Assembly: GCF_001307275.1 (NCBI RefSeq) | Contig: NZ_CP012831.1 | Coordinates: forward strand, 3,588,501 to 3,652,500 | DNA length: 64,000 nucleotides | Direction of reading: 5' to 3' | DNA from: Pseudomonas fluorescens | GTDB lineage: Bacteria > Pseudomonadota > Gammaproteobacteria > Pseudomonadales > Pseudomonadaceae | Part shown: one piece after another, positions 1-9,537 of the stretch | Layout: each line of letters opens with the position of its first letter | How positions within the stretch are numbered: the first letter of the stretch is position 1 | Made by a program: the position numbers and the translations under genes | Notes under the pieces: generated by a model | Databases searched by the model: none | Told to the model about the DNA's origin: nothing | The model's input: the letters and a program-made list of their open reading frames with translations, nothing else

Positions 1-1536
1 CTGCGCCAGCGTTCGCTCAAGGCCATCGAAGAGACCCAGTTCGTACCGGCCTGGGGCCAGGCGCGCCTGCACTCGATGATCGCCAATCGTCCGGACTGGT
101 GCATCTCCCGCCAGCGCAACTGGGGCGTGCCGATCCCGTTCTTCCTGAACAAGGAAAGCGGCGAGTTGCACCCGCGCACCGTCGAACTGATGGAAGTCGT
201 GGCCAAGCGCGTCGAAGCCGAAGGCATCGAAGCCTGGTTCAAGCTCGATGCCGCCGAGCTGTTGGGCGACGAAGCACCGCTGTACGACAAGATCAGCGAC
301 ACCCTGGACGTCTGGTTCGACTCCGGCACCACCCATTGGCACGTGCTGCGTGGTTCGCACCCGATGGGCCACGAGAGCGGCCCGCGCGCCGACCTGTACC
401 TGGAAGGCTCCGACCAGCACCGTGGCTGGTTCCACTCGTCGCTGCTGACCGGTTGCGCCATCGACAACCACGCGCCGTATCGCGAGCTGCTGACCCACGG
501 CTTCACCGTCGACGAGTCCGGCCGCAAGATGTCCAAGTCCCTGGGCAACGTGATCGCGCCGCAAAAGGTCAACGACACCCTGGGCGCCGACATCATGCGC
601 CTGTGGGTGGCCTCCACCGACTATTCCGGCGAGATGGCCGTTTCCGAGCAGATCCTGCAGCGCAGCGCGGACGCCTACCGGCGGATCCGTAACACCGCGC
701 GCTTCCTGCTCTCGAACCTGACCGGCTTCAACCCGGCCACCGACCTGCTGCCGGCCGAAGAAATGCTCGCGCTGGACCGTTGGGCCGTGGACCGTACCCT
801 GTTGCTGCAACGCGAATTGCAGGAGCACTACGGCGAATACCGCTTCTGGAACGTCTACTCCAAGATCCACAACTTCTGCGTGCAGGAACTCGGTGGTTTC
901 TACCTCGACATCATCAAGGACCGCCAGTACACCACCGGCGCCAACAGCAAGGCCCGTCGTTCGTGCCAGACCGCGCTGTTCCACATCAGCGAGGCCCTGG
1001 TGCGCTGGATCGCGCCGATCCTGGCGTTCACCGCCGATGAGCTGTGGCAATACCTGCCGGGCGAGCGCAACGAGTCGGTGATGCTCAACACCTGGTACGA
1101 AGGCCTGACCGAACTGCCGCAAGGCTTCGAGCTGGACCGTGCGTATTGGGACCGCGTCATGGCGGTCAAGGCCGCGGTCAACAAGGAAATGGAGATCCAG
1201 CGGGCGGCCAAGGCCGTCGGCGGCAACCTGCAGGCCGAAGTCACCCTCTACGCCGAAGAGGCCCTGGGCGCCGACCTGGCCAAGTTGGGCAACGAACTGC
1301 GCTTCGTGCTGATCACCTCCACCGCCAGCGTTGCACCTTTCGTGCAGGCCCCGGCTGATGCGGTGACCACCGAAGTCAGCGGCCTGAAGCTGAAGATCGT
1401 CAAGTCGAACCACACCAAGTGCGCCCGCTGCTGGCACTGCCGCGAAGACGTCGGCGTGAACCCGGAGCATCCGGAAATCTGCGGTCGTTGCGTCGACAAC
1501 ATCAGCGGTGCTGGCGAGGTTCGCCACTATGCCTAA
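1..1536 (+). CDS. ileS: Isoleucyl-tRNA synthetase, C-terminal part
   Basis: Charges tRNA-Ile with isoleucine in the cytoplasm. The reading frame is open from base 1, so the N-terminal half, including the HIGH motif, lies outside the window; 511 residues are present of roughly 940 usual. The KMSKS catalytic loop is at 525-539, followed by the anticodon-binding helical domain. A C-terminal zinc-finger-like region with paired cysteines (CARC, then CGRC) lies at about 1420-1500, typical of bacterial IleRS. The stop codon overlaps the start of lspA by 8 bases, so the two genes are co-transcribed and probably translationally coupled, as in other pseudomonads. Confidence 0.97.
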   Translation: MRQRSLKAIEETQFVPAWGQARLHSMIANRPDWCISRQRNWGVPIPFFLNKESGELHPRTVELMEVVAKRVEAEGIEAWFKLDAAELLGDEAPLYDKISDTLDVWFDSGTTHWHVLRGSHPMGHESGPRADLYLEGSDQHRGWFHSSLLTGCAIDNHAPYRELLTHGFTVDESGRKMSKSLGNVIAPQKVNDTLGADIMRLWVASTDYSGEMAVSEQILQRSADAYRRIRNTARFLLSNLTGFNPATDLLPAEEMLALDRWAVDRTLLLQRELQEHYGEYRFWNVYSKIHNFCVQELGGFYLDIIKDRQYTTGANSKARRSCQTALFHISEALVRWIAPILAFTADELWQYLPGERNESVMLNTWYEGLTELPQGFELDRAYWDRVMAVKAAVNKEMEIQRAAKAVGGNLQAEVTLYAEEALGADLAKLGNELRFVLITSTASVAPFVQAPADAVTTEVSGLKLKIVKSNHTKCARCWHCREDVGVNPEHPEICGRCVDNISGAGEVRHYA

Positions 1537-2053
1537 TGTGGCGCCTAACGCAGCGGGCCGTTTCGGACGGCTGGGCTGGCTCTGGTTGAGCGTGCTGGTA
1601 CTGGTCATCGACCAGGCCAGCAAGTTCTACTTTGAAAGCTCGTTGACCCTGTACCAGCAGATCGTGATCATCCCTGATTATTTCAGCTGGACCCTGGCCT
1701 ACAACACCGGGGCGGCGTTCAGTTTCCTGGCCGACAGTTCCGGCTGGCAGCGCTGGCTGTTCGCCCTGATTGCCGTCGTGGTCAGTGCCGTGCTGGTGGT
1801 CTGGCTCAAGCGCCTGGGGCGCAATGAGACCTGGCTGGCCGTGGCGCTGGCCTTGGTGCTGGGTGGTGCGTTGGGCAATCTCTATGACCGCATCGCCCTG
1901 GGCCACGTTATCGATTTCATCCTGGTGCATTGGCAGAACCGCTGGTATTTCCCGGCGTTCAACTTTGCCGACAGTGCCATCAGCGTGGGCGCCGTGATGC
2001 TCGCCCTGGACATGTTAAAGAGCAAGAAAACCGGAGAAGCCGTCCATGACTGA
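1529..2053 (+). CDS. lspA: Lipoprotein signal peptidase (signal peptidase II)
   Basis: Inner-membrane aspartyl protease that removes the signal peptide of diacylglyceryl-modified prolipoproteins. The 174-residue product has four hydrophobic segments and the two family aspartates in the contexts VIDF (Asp129) and FADS (Asp148), after the NLYDR motif. An upstream in-frame GTG exists at 1508, but the ATG at 1529 gives the usual family N-terminus ([11 protein letters not shown]). It overlaps the ileS stop and its own stop overlaps fkpB by 8 bases, giving a tight ileS-lspA-fkpB operon. BamD and the ChaN-like lipoprotein in this window would be substrates. Confidence 0.97.
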   Translation: MPNVAPNAAGRFGRLGWLWLSVLVLVIDQASKFYFESSLTLYQQIVIIPDYFSWTLAYNTGAAFSFLADSSGWQRWLFALIAVVVSAVLVVWLKRLGRNETWLAVALALVLGGALGNLYDRIALGHVIDFILVHWQNRWYFPAFNFADSAISVGAVMLALDMLKSKKTGEAVHD

Positions 2054-2483
2054 GCAGCGTATCGCTCAAAACACCGAAGTGAAGCTTCACTTCGCCCTGC
2101 ACCTGGAAAACGGCGACACCGTCGACAGCACCTTCGACAAGGCCCCGGCGGTGTTCAAGGTCGGTGATGGCAACCTGCTGCCAGGCTTCGAAGCGGCGAT
2201 CCTCGGTTTCAAGGCCGGCGACAAGCGCACCGTGGTCGTGCCACCGGAAAACGCCTTTGGTCAGCCCAACCCGCAAAACGTGCAGACCATGCCACGCTCC
2301 CAGTTCCAGGACATGGAGCTGTCCGAGGGCCTGCTGGTGATCTTCAACGACGCGGCCAATACCGAGCTGCCGGGTGTGGTGAAGGCGTTCGATGACGCCC
2401 AGGTGACCGTGGACTTCAACCATCCGCTGGCGGGCAAGACCTTGAACTTCGAAGTGGAAATCCTCGACGTCAAGGCGGTTTAA
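2046..2483 (+). CDS. fkpB: FKBP-type peptidyl-prolyl cis-trans isomerase, SlpA-like
   Basis: Small 145-residue FKBP-fold isomerase of the SlpA/FkpB type, expected to speed proline isomerisation during folding. The FKBP core is visible: DGD-like turn (NGDTVDSTFD), the LLPGFEAAI motif, then the inserted flap with GQPNPQNVQTMPRSQF that is typical of the SlpD/SlpA subfamily, and the VDFNHPLAGKTLNFEVEI strand. There is no signal peptide, so it is cytoplasmic. It overlaps lspA by 8 bases and precedes ispH, the same order as in many gammaproteobacteria. Confidence 0.95.
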   Translation: MTEQRIAQNTEVKLHFALHLENGDTVDSTFDKAPAVFKVGDGNLLPGFEAAILGFKAGDKRTVVVPPENAFGQPNPQNVQTMPRSQFQDMELSEGLLVIFNDAANTELPGVVKAFDDAQVTVDFNHPLAGKTLNFEVEILDVKAV

Positions 2484-2520
2484 CATTTGACCGGCAGCTT
2501 CTGCTGCCACCCGATCCACT

Positions 2521-2607
2521 GTGGGAGCGAGCTTGCTCGCGATGACGGAGTCACTTTCAATACAGGGGTGACTGACCCGCCGCCATCGCGAGCAAGCTCG
2601 CTCCCAC
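2521..2607. repeat. REP doublet (REPIN)
   Basis: Two inverted copies of the 23-base REP core (2521-2543 and 2585-2607, reverse orientation) separated by 41 bases. It lies between fkpB and ispH and can fold into a long hairpin in RNA or DNA. REPINs of this kind are spread by RAYT proteins encoded elsewhere. Confidence 0.93.
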
Positions 2608-2656
2608 ACGGGATTGCACTGATTCAATTTCTTGCGCGCAAGACACGAGGCACAGC

Positions 2657-3604
2657 ATGCAAATCAAACTCGCCAACCCCCGTGGCTTCTGCGCCGGTGT
2701 GGACCGGGCGATCGAAATCGTCAACCGCGCCCTGGAAGTCTTCGGGCCGCCGATCTACGTGCGCCACGAAGTGGTCCACAACAAATTCGTCGTCGAGGAC
2801 CTGCGCAGCCGCGGGGCCATTTTCGTCGAGGAACTGGACCAGGTGCCGGACGACGTCATCGTGATCTTCAGTGCCCACGGGGTTTCCCAGGCCGTGCGCA
2901 GCGAGGCCGCTGGCCGGGGCCTGAAGGTGTTCGACGCGACGTGCCCATTGGTGACCAAGGTGCACATCGAAGTGGCGCGCTACAGCCGTGACGGTCGCGA
3001 GTGCATCCTGATCGGCCATGAAGGCCACCCGGAAGTCGAAGGCACCATGGGCCAATACGATGCCAGCAACGGCGGTGCGATCTACCTGGTCGAAGACGAG
3101 GATGACGTTGCGGCCTTGCAGGTACGCAACCCCGATAGCCTGGCTTTCGTGACCCAGACGACCCTGTCCATGGACGACACCAGTCGGGTGATCGACGCCC
3201 TGCGCGCGCGTTTTCCGGCCATCGGCGGCCCGCGCAAGGATGACATCTGCTACGCCACCCAGAACCGTCAGGATGCGGTCAAGCAACTGGCCAACGAATG
3301 CGATGTGGTGCTGGTGGTCGGCAGCCCGAACAGTTCCAACTCCAACCGCTTGCGCGAGCTGGCCGAGCGCATGTCCACGCCCGCTTACCTGATCGACGGT
3401 GCCGAGGACATGCAACGCAGCTGGTTCGAGGGCATCGAGCGTATCGGCATCACCGCCGGTGCTTCCGCCCCGGAAGTCCTGGTGCGTGGCGTGATCCAGC
3501 AATTGCAGGCTTGGGGTGCCACCGGTGCCGATGAACTGGCCGGTCGCGAGGAGAACATCACGTTCTCGATGCCGAAAGAGCTGCGCGTGCGCTCCCTGCT
3601 TTAA
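2657..3604 (+). CDS. ispH: 4-hydroxy-3-methylbut-2-enyl diphosphate reductase
   Basis: Last enzyme of the MEP isoprenoid pathway; a [4Fe-4S] enzyme that reduces HMBPP to IPP and DMAPP. The 315-residue product carries the three cluster cysteines in conserved settings: Cys12 (RGFCAGV), Cys96 (DATCPLV) and Cys198 (DICYATQ), plus the substrate-binding [10 protein letters not shown] stretch. Length and N-terminus match the family. It follows lspA-fkpB after a REP doublet, so it may have partly separate expression. Its last 47 bases overlap the convergent FimT-like gene. Confidence 0.98.
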   Translation: MQIKLANPRGFCAGVDRAIEIVNRALEVFGPPIYVRHEVVHNKFVVEDLRSRGAIFVEELDQVPDDVIVIFSAHGVSQAVRSEAAGRGLKVFDATCPLVTKVHIEVARYSRDGRECILIGHEGHPEVEGTMGQYDASNGGAIYLVEDEDDVAALQVRNPDSLAFVTQTTLSMDDTSRVIDALRARFPAIGGPRKDDICYATQNRQDAVKQLANECDVVLVVGSPNSSNSNRLRELAERMSTPAYLIDGAEDMQRSWFEGIERIGITAGASAPEVLVRGVIQQLQAWGATGADELAGREENITFSMPKELRVRSLL

Positions 3605-4097
3605 GTCCTTTTTCGCACAGCGCCTGTTTGGTTTCGACGCTTTCCAGGCGCACGCGACCGGAAGGCGCCAGTATCACTTGATGATGGCTGACCGGCCCGC
3701 GTTTGGCGCAGACATGCAGCGTGCCTGCCTGGAATGCGCCATTGGGATGCAGGGCTTCCCCTTGGCTGCCGAACCTCACCCGGCGTTTCACCGGCTGGTT
3801 GCCGACCACCCGGGCGCTGGCGCTGCGCTCCATCAGCACGGTCTTCTCCTTATCGTCCAGGGTGATGCGCCAGCCCCGGCCCCAATCGTTGTCTATCCCC
3901 CTGAGCACGACCGTCCGGTTGCGCGTGATGGCCTCGCTGCGCGCACTGCGTAACCCGCTGATCAGCAACTGCGCGGTGTCCTTGCGCTCGATGGACTCGA
4001 TCAGTTCTTTGTAGCCCGCGTTGGCCCACGGCAGAACAATTGCGGCAATTGCCAGTCCCATGAGCAGTTCGATCAGGCTGAAGCCCTGTTGGTACAT
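3558..4097 (-). CDS. GspH/FimT-family pseudopilin (FimT-like)
   Basis: 179-residue minor pilin-like protein. The prepilin motif is clear at the N-terminus: MYQQG followed by FSLIELL, so PilD should cleave after Gly5 and leave Phe1 and Glu5 in the mature protein. The rest fits the GspH/FimT domain with two late cysteines. The start at 4097 was chosen over an upstream one because GGGAGGAGATGTC places a strong ribosome binding site just before it. It is oriented against the other minor pilin genes, and its 3' end overlaps ispH by 47 bases. FimT of P. aeruginosa, in the same neighbourhood, is the closest remembered relative; FimT-type proteins are linked to DNA binding in natural transformation in other bacteria. 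Confidence 0.85.
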   Translation of the reverse strand: MYQQGFSLIELLMGLAIAAIVLPWANAGYKELIESIERKDTAQLLISGLRSARSEAITRNRTVVLRGIDNDWGRGWRITLDDKEKTVLMERSASARVVGNQPVKRRVRFGSQGEALHPNGAFQAGTLHVCAKRGPVSHHQVILAPSGRVRLESVETKQALCEKGLKAGSARAALSASRT

Positions 4098-4165
4098 GAC
4101 ATCTCCTCCCTGGAGAATGTGAAGCGGTGCGATAGTGCAAGCTCTCAATGTGGCAGCAAGCATGC

Positions 4166-4256
4166 TGTGGCGAGGGAGCTTGCTCCCGCTGGGCTGCGCA
4201 GCGGCCCCAAAATAGCGGTCGCTACGCGCCCGAGCGGGAGCAAGCTCCCTCGCCAC
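4166..4256. repeat. REP doublet, second REP type
   Basis: Inverted pair of a different palindrome (core TGTGGCGAGGGAGCTTGCTC at 4166 and its reverse complement ending at 4256). A GC-rich inner hairpin lies between the arms. It sits in the divergent gap between the FimT-like gene and the minor pilin operon. Confidence 0.9.
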
Positions 4257-4316
4257 AGGCGGTGGTTTGTTCTAGCGTGTAGAAGCAGGTATAGCCGACG
4301 GCAACGGAGGGCACCG

Positions 4317-4790
4317 ATGGATCTTCGTACAAAAGGTTTCACGCTGATCGAGGTGCTGGTGGCCCTTGGCGTACTGCTGATCCTGATTACCATGGCGGTG
4401 CCGTCATTCACCGGCTCGCTGCAGAGCACCAAGGCCGACACTGAGGTTGACGACTTGCGCCGGGCGCTGAACTTTGCCCGGCTGGAGGCGATCGACCGTG
4501 GCATCACCACGCGCATCCGCCCCACGGCCGAGGGCAGCGTCTGGAGCGGCGAACTGACGGTGTATGACAGTACTGGCACGCCGGCCAATGTATTGCGGGT
4601 TGTTCCAGCGATGAGCAGTGGCGCGACTCTGACGCTAACCTCAACGGTGAACAACATCGATTTCAACAACCTCGGCGGGTTATCGGCACCGGCCACGCCG
4701 GTGAGTTTCAATTATGTACGAGGGGCGCAGAGCAGGACGCTGAGTGTCTGCCTTAATGGAAGAATCGTATTGGGTGGAAGTTGCGGATGA
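4317..4790 (+). CDS. GspH/FimT-domain minor pilin (FimU-like)
   Basis: 157-residue minor pilin. The prepilin signal is MDLRTKG followed by FTLIEVLV, with cleavage expected after Gly7 and Glu5 retained. The C-terminus has a cysteine pair (SVCLNG, GSCG) typical of GspH/FimU proteins. The ATG at 4317 is preceded by GGAGGG. The frame extends upstream to 4089 but that part runs through the REP doublet and is not credible as coding. The stop overlaps pilV in an ATGA junction. By position it corresponds to FimU, which primes pilus assembly with PilVWX and PilE. Confidence 0.85.
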   Translation: MDLRTKGFTLIEVLVALGVLLILITMAVPSFTGSLQSTKADTEVDDLRRALNFARLEAIDRGITTRIRPTAEGSVWSGELTVYDSTGTPANVLRVVPAMSSGATLTLTSTVNNIDFNNLGGLSAPATPVSFNYVRGAQSRTLSVCLNGRIVLGGSCG

Positions 4791-5248
4791 AGGATTGCAG
4801 TAAAAGGGCACAGGAGGGCATGACGCTGATCGAGGTGCTGGTGGCGGTGCTGATTCTCGGTGTTGGCTTGCTGGGGGCGGCGATGATCCAGCTCAACGCG
4901 CTCAAGTACACCGACAGTTCGCGCATGACGAGCCAGGCCAGCTTCATTGCCTACGACCTGCTGGACCGCATTCGCGCCAACTCCGGTGCCGACTACACCG
5001 TCACACCGCCCAGCTCGCCGAACCTCAACGTGGCCCGGGACCAGGACCTCTACGATTTCAAGACCAACATCATCGCCTTCGGCGGTGCCACGGCCACCGG
5101 CACCATTGCCCTGAACCAGCGGGTCTACACCATCACCATTGCCTGGGACGACGCCCGGGCCGCCAACACCACCAACGCGGCCGAGGCGCGGCGCAGCTTC
5201 GTGCTGACCAGCCGGGTCGCTGTCGATCCGCCGGGGACGCCGCCATGA
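4787..5248 (+). CDS. pilV: Type IV pilus minor pilin PilV
   Basis: 153-residue minor pilin with prepilin motif EGMTLIEVLVAVLILG (cleavage after Gly11) and the PilV-type region around LNALKYTDSSRMTSQASFIAYDLLDRIRAN, written here in parts: the segment after the helix ends with a DLLDRIRAN motif common to PilV. ATG 4787 lies in an ATGA overlap with the preceding gene; a TTG two codons upstream is less likely. Translational coupling continues into pilW by another ATGA. In P. aeruginosa, PilV, PilW, PilX, FimU and PilE form the tip complex that carries PilY1. Confidence 0.9.
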   Translation: MKDCSKRAQEGMTLIEVLVAVLILGVGLLGAAMIQLNALKYTDSSRMTSQASFIAYDLLDRIRANSGADYTVTPPSSPNLNVARDQDLYDFKTNIIAFGGATATGTIALNQRVYTITIAWDDARAANTTNAAEARRSFVLTSRVAVDPPGTPP

Positions 5249-5958
5249 ACAGGCGTTGCCGGGGATTCGGCCTGATTGAATTGATGATTGCCCTGGTGCT
5301 CAGCCTGATCGTCATCCTGGGTGTCGTGCAGATTTTCATCGCCGCCAAGAACACCTACATCAGCCAAAGTGCGGCGGCGGTGATGCAGGAGGACGCCCGG
5401 TTCGTCCTGAGTAAAATGGTCCAGGAGATTCGTATGGTGGGCATGTTCGGTTGCCTGGGGACCATTACCGATGCTTCCACGGCCAATGACTTCAATGCCA
5501 GCCAGATCACCCCGATCCGCTGGGATAACGCCAACCGCAGATTGACCCTGGTGACCGCCGACGTAGGGAGTGGCGGTAGCGCTCCGACCTGGACCGTCGT
5601 CTCCGATTGCCGCACCTCGGCGACGGCCTATACCAACGCACGGCTACCGGCGGCGGGGCAGTTGGCCTTCCCGATCCGCCGACTGATCTACAGCTTCAAC
5701 AACAACCAATTGCTGCTGGGCAGCGGCGCCGGCAACCCGACCTTGTCGGTGCTGGTGGACAATGTGCGGGCGTTCGACGTGACGTTCGGCGTGGCCGGCA
5801 GCGCGACGGACATCGCGGCGTCGAGCTATACCAGCAATCCGCCTGACCCGGCACTGATCCGCAGCGTGCGCTTGACCCTGACGCTTTTTGATCCGAGGAA
5901 CGCAGTGCGCGAGCAGACCTTCAATGTGGTTGCCGCCTTGCGCAACCGGTTGCTATGA
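5245..5958 (+). CDS. pilW: Type IV pilus assembly protein PilW
   Basis: 237-residue minor pilin with prepilin signal MNRRCRG followed by FGLIELMIAL and a long hydrophobic helix. The middle contains the PilW-type MVQEIRMVGMFGC stretch and the C-terminus ends with an immunoglobulin-like strand-rich region. The gene starts within the pilV stop (ATGA) and ends within pilX. Expected to be inserted in the inner membrane, processed by PilD (encoded at 28733-29602), and placed near the pilus tip. Confidence 0.92.
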   Translation: MNRRCRGFGLIELMIALVLSLIVILGVVQIFIAAKNTYISQSAAAVMQEDARFVLSKMVQEIRMVGMFGCLGTITDASTANDFNASQITPIRWDNANRRLTLVTADVGSGGSAPTWTVVSDCRTSATAYTNARLPAAGQLAFPIRRLIYSFNNNQLLLGSGAGNPTLSVLVDNVRAFDVTFGVAGSATDIAASSYTSNPPDPALIRSVRLTLTLFDPRNAVREQTFNVVAALRNRLL

Positions 5959-5972
5959 AGGAGATGACCTCG

Positions 5973-6443
5973 ATGGGGCAGGTTCACCGCCAGCGGGGCA
6001 TGGCATTGCTGGTCAGCCTGGTCTTCCTGTTGCTGCTGACGCTGATCGGTCTGTCATCGATGCAGAGCGCCACCCTCCAGGAAAAAATGACCAGCAGCGT
6101 CATGCAGCGCAACCAGTCGTTCCAGGTGGCCGAGGCGGCGCTGAGGGTGGGGGAGAGCGCGGTGCAGGTCGAGACCTATTCATTGCCGGTGTGTACCACC
6201 ACGACCCAGTGCGCGCCGCCGGCCGAGTCGGCGACACTGACGGGAGCTGGGCGCAATTCGTCGTCGGGGGTGCTCTGGGTTGCCGCCGCCGGTGGGTTTT
6301 ATGGTGTACAGAACATCGGCACGACGCTCACGGCGGTCAACGTGCCGGTCAATACGTCGGCGACGCTGTACCGGATCACGGCGGTGGCGGTGGTGGGGAA
6401 TAACCAGCGCAGCGTGGTGGAGAGCATTTATGCGAAGTACTGA
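5973..6443 (+). CDS. pilX: Type IV pilus minor pilin PilX
   Basis: 156 residues from the chosen start. The hydrophobic N-terminus MALLVSLVFLLLLTLIG follows QRG, a prepilin-like junction, but Glu5 of the mature helix is replaced by Val, as is common in PilX/GspK-like tip pilins that sit at the end of the fibre. Three in-frame ATGs compete: 5955 (in an ATGA overlap with pilW), 5964 and 5973. AAGGAG at 5958-5963 has ideal spacing only to 5973, so that was preferred. Downstream pilY1 begins inside the 3' end of this gene. Confidence 0.88.
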   Translation: MGQVHRQRGMALLVSLVFLLLLTLIGLSSMQSATLQEKMTSSVMQRNQSFQVAEAALRVGESAVQVETYSLPVCTTTTQCAPPAESATLTGAGRNSSSGVLWVAAAGGFYGVQNIGTTLTAVNVPVNTSATLYRITAVAVVGNNQRSVVESIYAKY

Positions 6444-9400
6444 GGTGCGCGCTAGTTGGAGGCAGGTGCTGTGGGGGGCGTTGCTCAGCCTTTACCTGGC
6501 GGCGCCAGCCTATGCGTTCACGCCTTCGGATTCGCCGTTGCTGAGTGCGGCCGCCGTCACGCCGAACGTGATGCTGCTGATCGATGATTCGGGAAGCATG
6601 AACAACATTATCTGGGCGGCGGGGTTTGATCCCAATGTCTCGCGGCCTGCGGTTCTCAATTGCAATTCCAGCAACAGCTGCTTCGGTGGAACAACTCTCG
6701 ATCCAGACGATGGCAACGTCTTGCTGGCAAGTCTGTTCCGTGGTGGTTGCTCCAGTGGCTGGTATGGCTTTTACCGGGGCGTCCTGTCACGTGTCTGTCT
6801 GCGATTGCCAGACCCGGTGGGTGACGGCAACACGCGCTATACCACTAAATACCTGGCGTACCTGTTGACCCTAGCCAACGGCTCGAATCGGGACTTCACC
6901 ACCGGCTCCATTCCCACCGACTACCGCATCAACGTGGCGCGGGACGTTTCCAACGACCTGGTCGCCAGCAACCGCGCCCTACGTATCGGCCTTGCTACCT
7001 TCAACCCGCCGAACAGCAGCAACTCCGGCCCCGGGGGATATATCGCGCGCGCCATCAGCGATCTGTCACCGGTCAGCGGCAGCGTGACCCAGACCCAAGC
7101 CAACAGCAACTACAGCGCGCTGATCAACGCCATCAACGGCCTGGGTGCGGTCGCCAATACCCCGTTGGCCGAGAGCTACTACGAGGTCACCCGCTACTTC
7201 AGGGGCATGGCGCCGTACCACAACAGCACGCCTGCCACCTACACCAGCCCGATCCAGTACCGTTGCCAGAAGAATTTCGGCGTGGTGATCACCGACGGCT
7301 TGCCCACCTATGACCGGACGTTTCCCACCAACGACCCGCTGGGCTTGGCCCGGTTGCCGAATTGGGATGGCATCAACAACGATGGCGCCGATCTCAATGG
7401 TGATGGCGAGGGCGACACGCTGTACCTGGACGACATTGCCAAGTTTGCCTTCGACATCGACATGCGCTCCACCGGCACCGATGCCACCGGCAAGAGCTGG
7501 AACGCCACGGATTTTCCCCGGCAATACCTCAATACCTATACCGTGGGTTTTACCGCCGCCAACCCGATGTTGTCAGACGCCGCCCGCTATGGTGCCGGCA
7601 AGTATTACCAGGCGACCGACAGCGAAGGCCTGAACTCGGCGTTGGCCTCTGCCCTGAGCGACATCACTTCCAAGGCTGGCTCTGGGGGCGGCGGCACCAC
7701 CAACGCCGCCACCTTGTCGAGCACCTCCAGCTATTACCAGACCACGTATGACCCCAGGGACTGGCGCGGCACCATCCGGGCGTTTGGTTTTACCTCGGCG
7801 GGCACGGTCAACACAGCCGCGGTGCAATGGACCACCGATACCGCCATCGTGCCCGGCGCCACGGCACCGATCTATCAGTCCTGGAACACCGCGACCAATG
7901 TGCCGGTGACCCTGGCCTACGGCAACTTTTCGCCGGCCCAGCAAACCAGCCTCAGCCAGAGCCTGCCCACGGGGATCACCGGCAATGACCTGGTGGAGTG
8001 GAGCAAGGGCGTCAACAAGACCGGCCTGAAGGTGCGCAGCGCGTTGCTGGGGGACATCATCAACTCGCCGCTGGTGCTGGCATCGCCCAATGACCAGACC
8101 GCTGCGGACCTGCTCAACGACACCAGCTATAGCACCTACCTGGCGACCAAGGCGACGAACATGAGCGCCAGCCTGGTGGTGAACGGCAACGATGGTTTTT
8201 TCAGTGTCATCAACAGTGCAAACGGCACGCGGCGTTACGCCTACATGCCTTCGAACGTGCTGCCCTCGTTGCAGGACATCGCCGACACCAGCTACATCAA
8301 CGGCGTGAGCCACAAGTTCCTGGTGGATGGACAGGTCGGTGTATACGACGTGCAATCGGGGAGCGCCTGGAAGACCGTGGCCCTGGGCGGCACGGGTGCC
8401 GGCGGCAAGACGTTCTTCGCGGTGCAGTTGTTCGATGCGGCGGCGGGCAACGCGTTTCGGGCGCTGTGGGAAATCAGCGCGCCAACCGTTGCCAACACCG
8501 CCAACGTCTTCAATGACCTGGGCTACGCCTACGCACGCCCCGAAGTCGCGCGCCTGGCGGACGGTCGCTGGGCGGCGTTCATCGGCAACGGCTATGGCAG
8601 CAACAGCGGCGTGGCGGCGTTGTACGTCGTGGATATCCGTGACGGTTCGCTGATCCGCAAAATCGTCATCAACAGCAGTGAGACCGATAACGGCCTGTCG
8701 TCGGTCAAGTTGCGGGTCAACTCCCAGAATGTGGTGCAGGCCGCGTACGGTGGCGATTTGAAGGGGCGGATGTGGAAATTCGACCTCAGCGGCACCTCGC
8801 CCACCGCGTGGGGCCTGGCGTTCGCCGGCCAGCCGTTGTTCACCGCCCCCGGCGGCGCGACCCAGCCGATCACCGTGCAGCCTCTGCTGGCAGACAATCC
8901 CCAGGGCGGCACCCAGGTTTTTTTCGGTACCGGTAAGTTCAACGAAGCGGCAGACAAGCTCAACAAGGATCTGCAAGCGTTCTATTCGATCTGGGACGCC
9001 GTTGGCGGCGGGGGGCAAATTACCGTCTCGAGCCTGCAGGCCCAGTCGATCACGGGGGTGTTTTCAGGCAGCACCGGGCAGTTCGTGACCACCAGCCAGA
9101 CCGACGTGACGTACCCTGCGAAGAAGGGCTGGTACCTGCCTTTGGTGTACAACAATGTGCTGACCGGGGAGCGGGTCATCAACCCGGCCAACCTGGTGCT
9201 CGGGCGCGTGATCTTTACCACGGCCGCCGTAGACACCACCGACCCTTGCGCCAGCTTTGGTACCGGCAAACTGATCGAATTGGATGCATTCAACGGTAAG
9301 ATGCTCAACTATGCGGTACTCGATACCAACAACGATGGTTCGCTCACCAGCCTCGATACGATTTCCGCCGGCGTGGTGTTCACCGGCGGTATTCCGACCC

Positions 9401-9528
9401 TGAGCGCCGTCGTCAGCGCCAATGGGGCCACCAATATGATCGTGAACGATTCCAGTGGCGGTATCACTGACCTGCTGGGCAAAACCGTCGGCGGCAGCCG
9501 CCGCATCATGTGGCGGCAAATACAATGA
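6430..9528 (+). CDS. pilY1: PilY1-type pilus tip adhesin/retraction regulator
   Basis: 1032 residues; the frame extends upstream but ATG 6430 yields a proper signal peptide (WGALLSLYLAAPAYA) for export. A von Willebrand A-like N-terminal part has the metal-site signature DDSGS at residues 52-56. The C-terminal half (from about residue 420) fits the PilY1 beta-propeller, and an EF-hand-like calcium loop DTNNDGSLTSLD lies at 965-976; the equivalent loop in P. aeruginosa PilY1 controls pilus retraction. A second Asp/Asn-rich stretch (NDGADLNGDGEGD) is near residue 315. The gene overlaps pilX by 14 bases. P. aeruginosa PilY1 is somewhat longer, about 1160 residues. Confidence 0.92.
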   Translation: MRSTEVRASWRQVLWGALLSLYLAAPAYAFTPSDSPLLSAAAVTPNVMLLIDDSGSMNNIIWAAGFDPNVSRPAVLNCNSSNSCFGGTTLDPDDGNVLLASLFRGGCSSGWYGFYRGVLSRVCLRLPDPVGDGNTRYTTKYLAYLLTLANGSNRDFTTGSIPTDYRINVARDVSNDLVASNRALRIGLATFNPPNSSNSGPGGYIARAISDLSPVSGSVTQTQANSNYSALINAINGLGAVANTPLAESYYEVTRYFRGMAPYHNSTPATYTSPIQYRCQKNFGVVITDGLPTYDRTFPTNDPLGLARLPNWDGINNDGADLNGDGEGDTLYLDDIAKFAFDIDMRSTGTDATGKSWNATDFPRQYLNTYTVGFTAANPMLSDAARYGAGKYYQATDSEGLNSALASALSDITSKAGSGGGGTTNAATLSSTSSYYQTTYDPRDWRGTIRAFGFTSAGTVNTAAVQWTTDTAIVPGATAPIYQSWNTATNVPVTLAYGNFSPAQQTSLSQSLPTGITGNDLVEWSKGVNKTGLKVRSALLGDIINSPLVLASPNDQTAADLLNDTSYSTYLATKATNMSASLVVNGNDGFFSVINSANGTRRYAYMPSNVLPSLQDIADTSYINGVSHKFLVDGQVGVYDVQSGSAWKTVALGGTGAGGKTFFAVQLFDAAAGNAFRALWEISAPTVANTANVFNDLGYAYARPEVARLADGRWAAFIGNGYGSNSGVAALYVVDIRDGSLIRKIVINSSETDNGLSSVKLRVNSQNVVQAAYGGDLKGRMWKFDLSGTSPTAWGLAFAGQPLFTAPGGATQPITVQPLLADNPQGGTQVFFGTGKFNEAADKLNKDLQAFYSIWDAVGGGGQITVSSLQAQSITGVFSGSTGQFVTTSQTDVTYPAKKGWYLPLVYNNVLTGERVINPANLVLGRVIFTTAAVDTTDPCASFGTGKLIELDAFNGKMLNYAVLDTNNDGSLTSLDTISAGVVFTGGIPTLSAVVSANGATNMIVNDSSGGITDLLGKTVGGSRRIMWRQIQ

Positions 9529-9537
9529 GGGCTAGGC

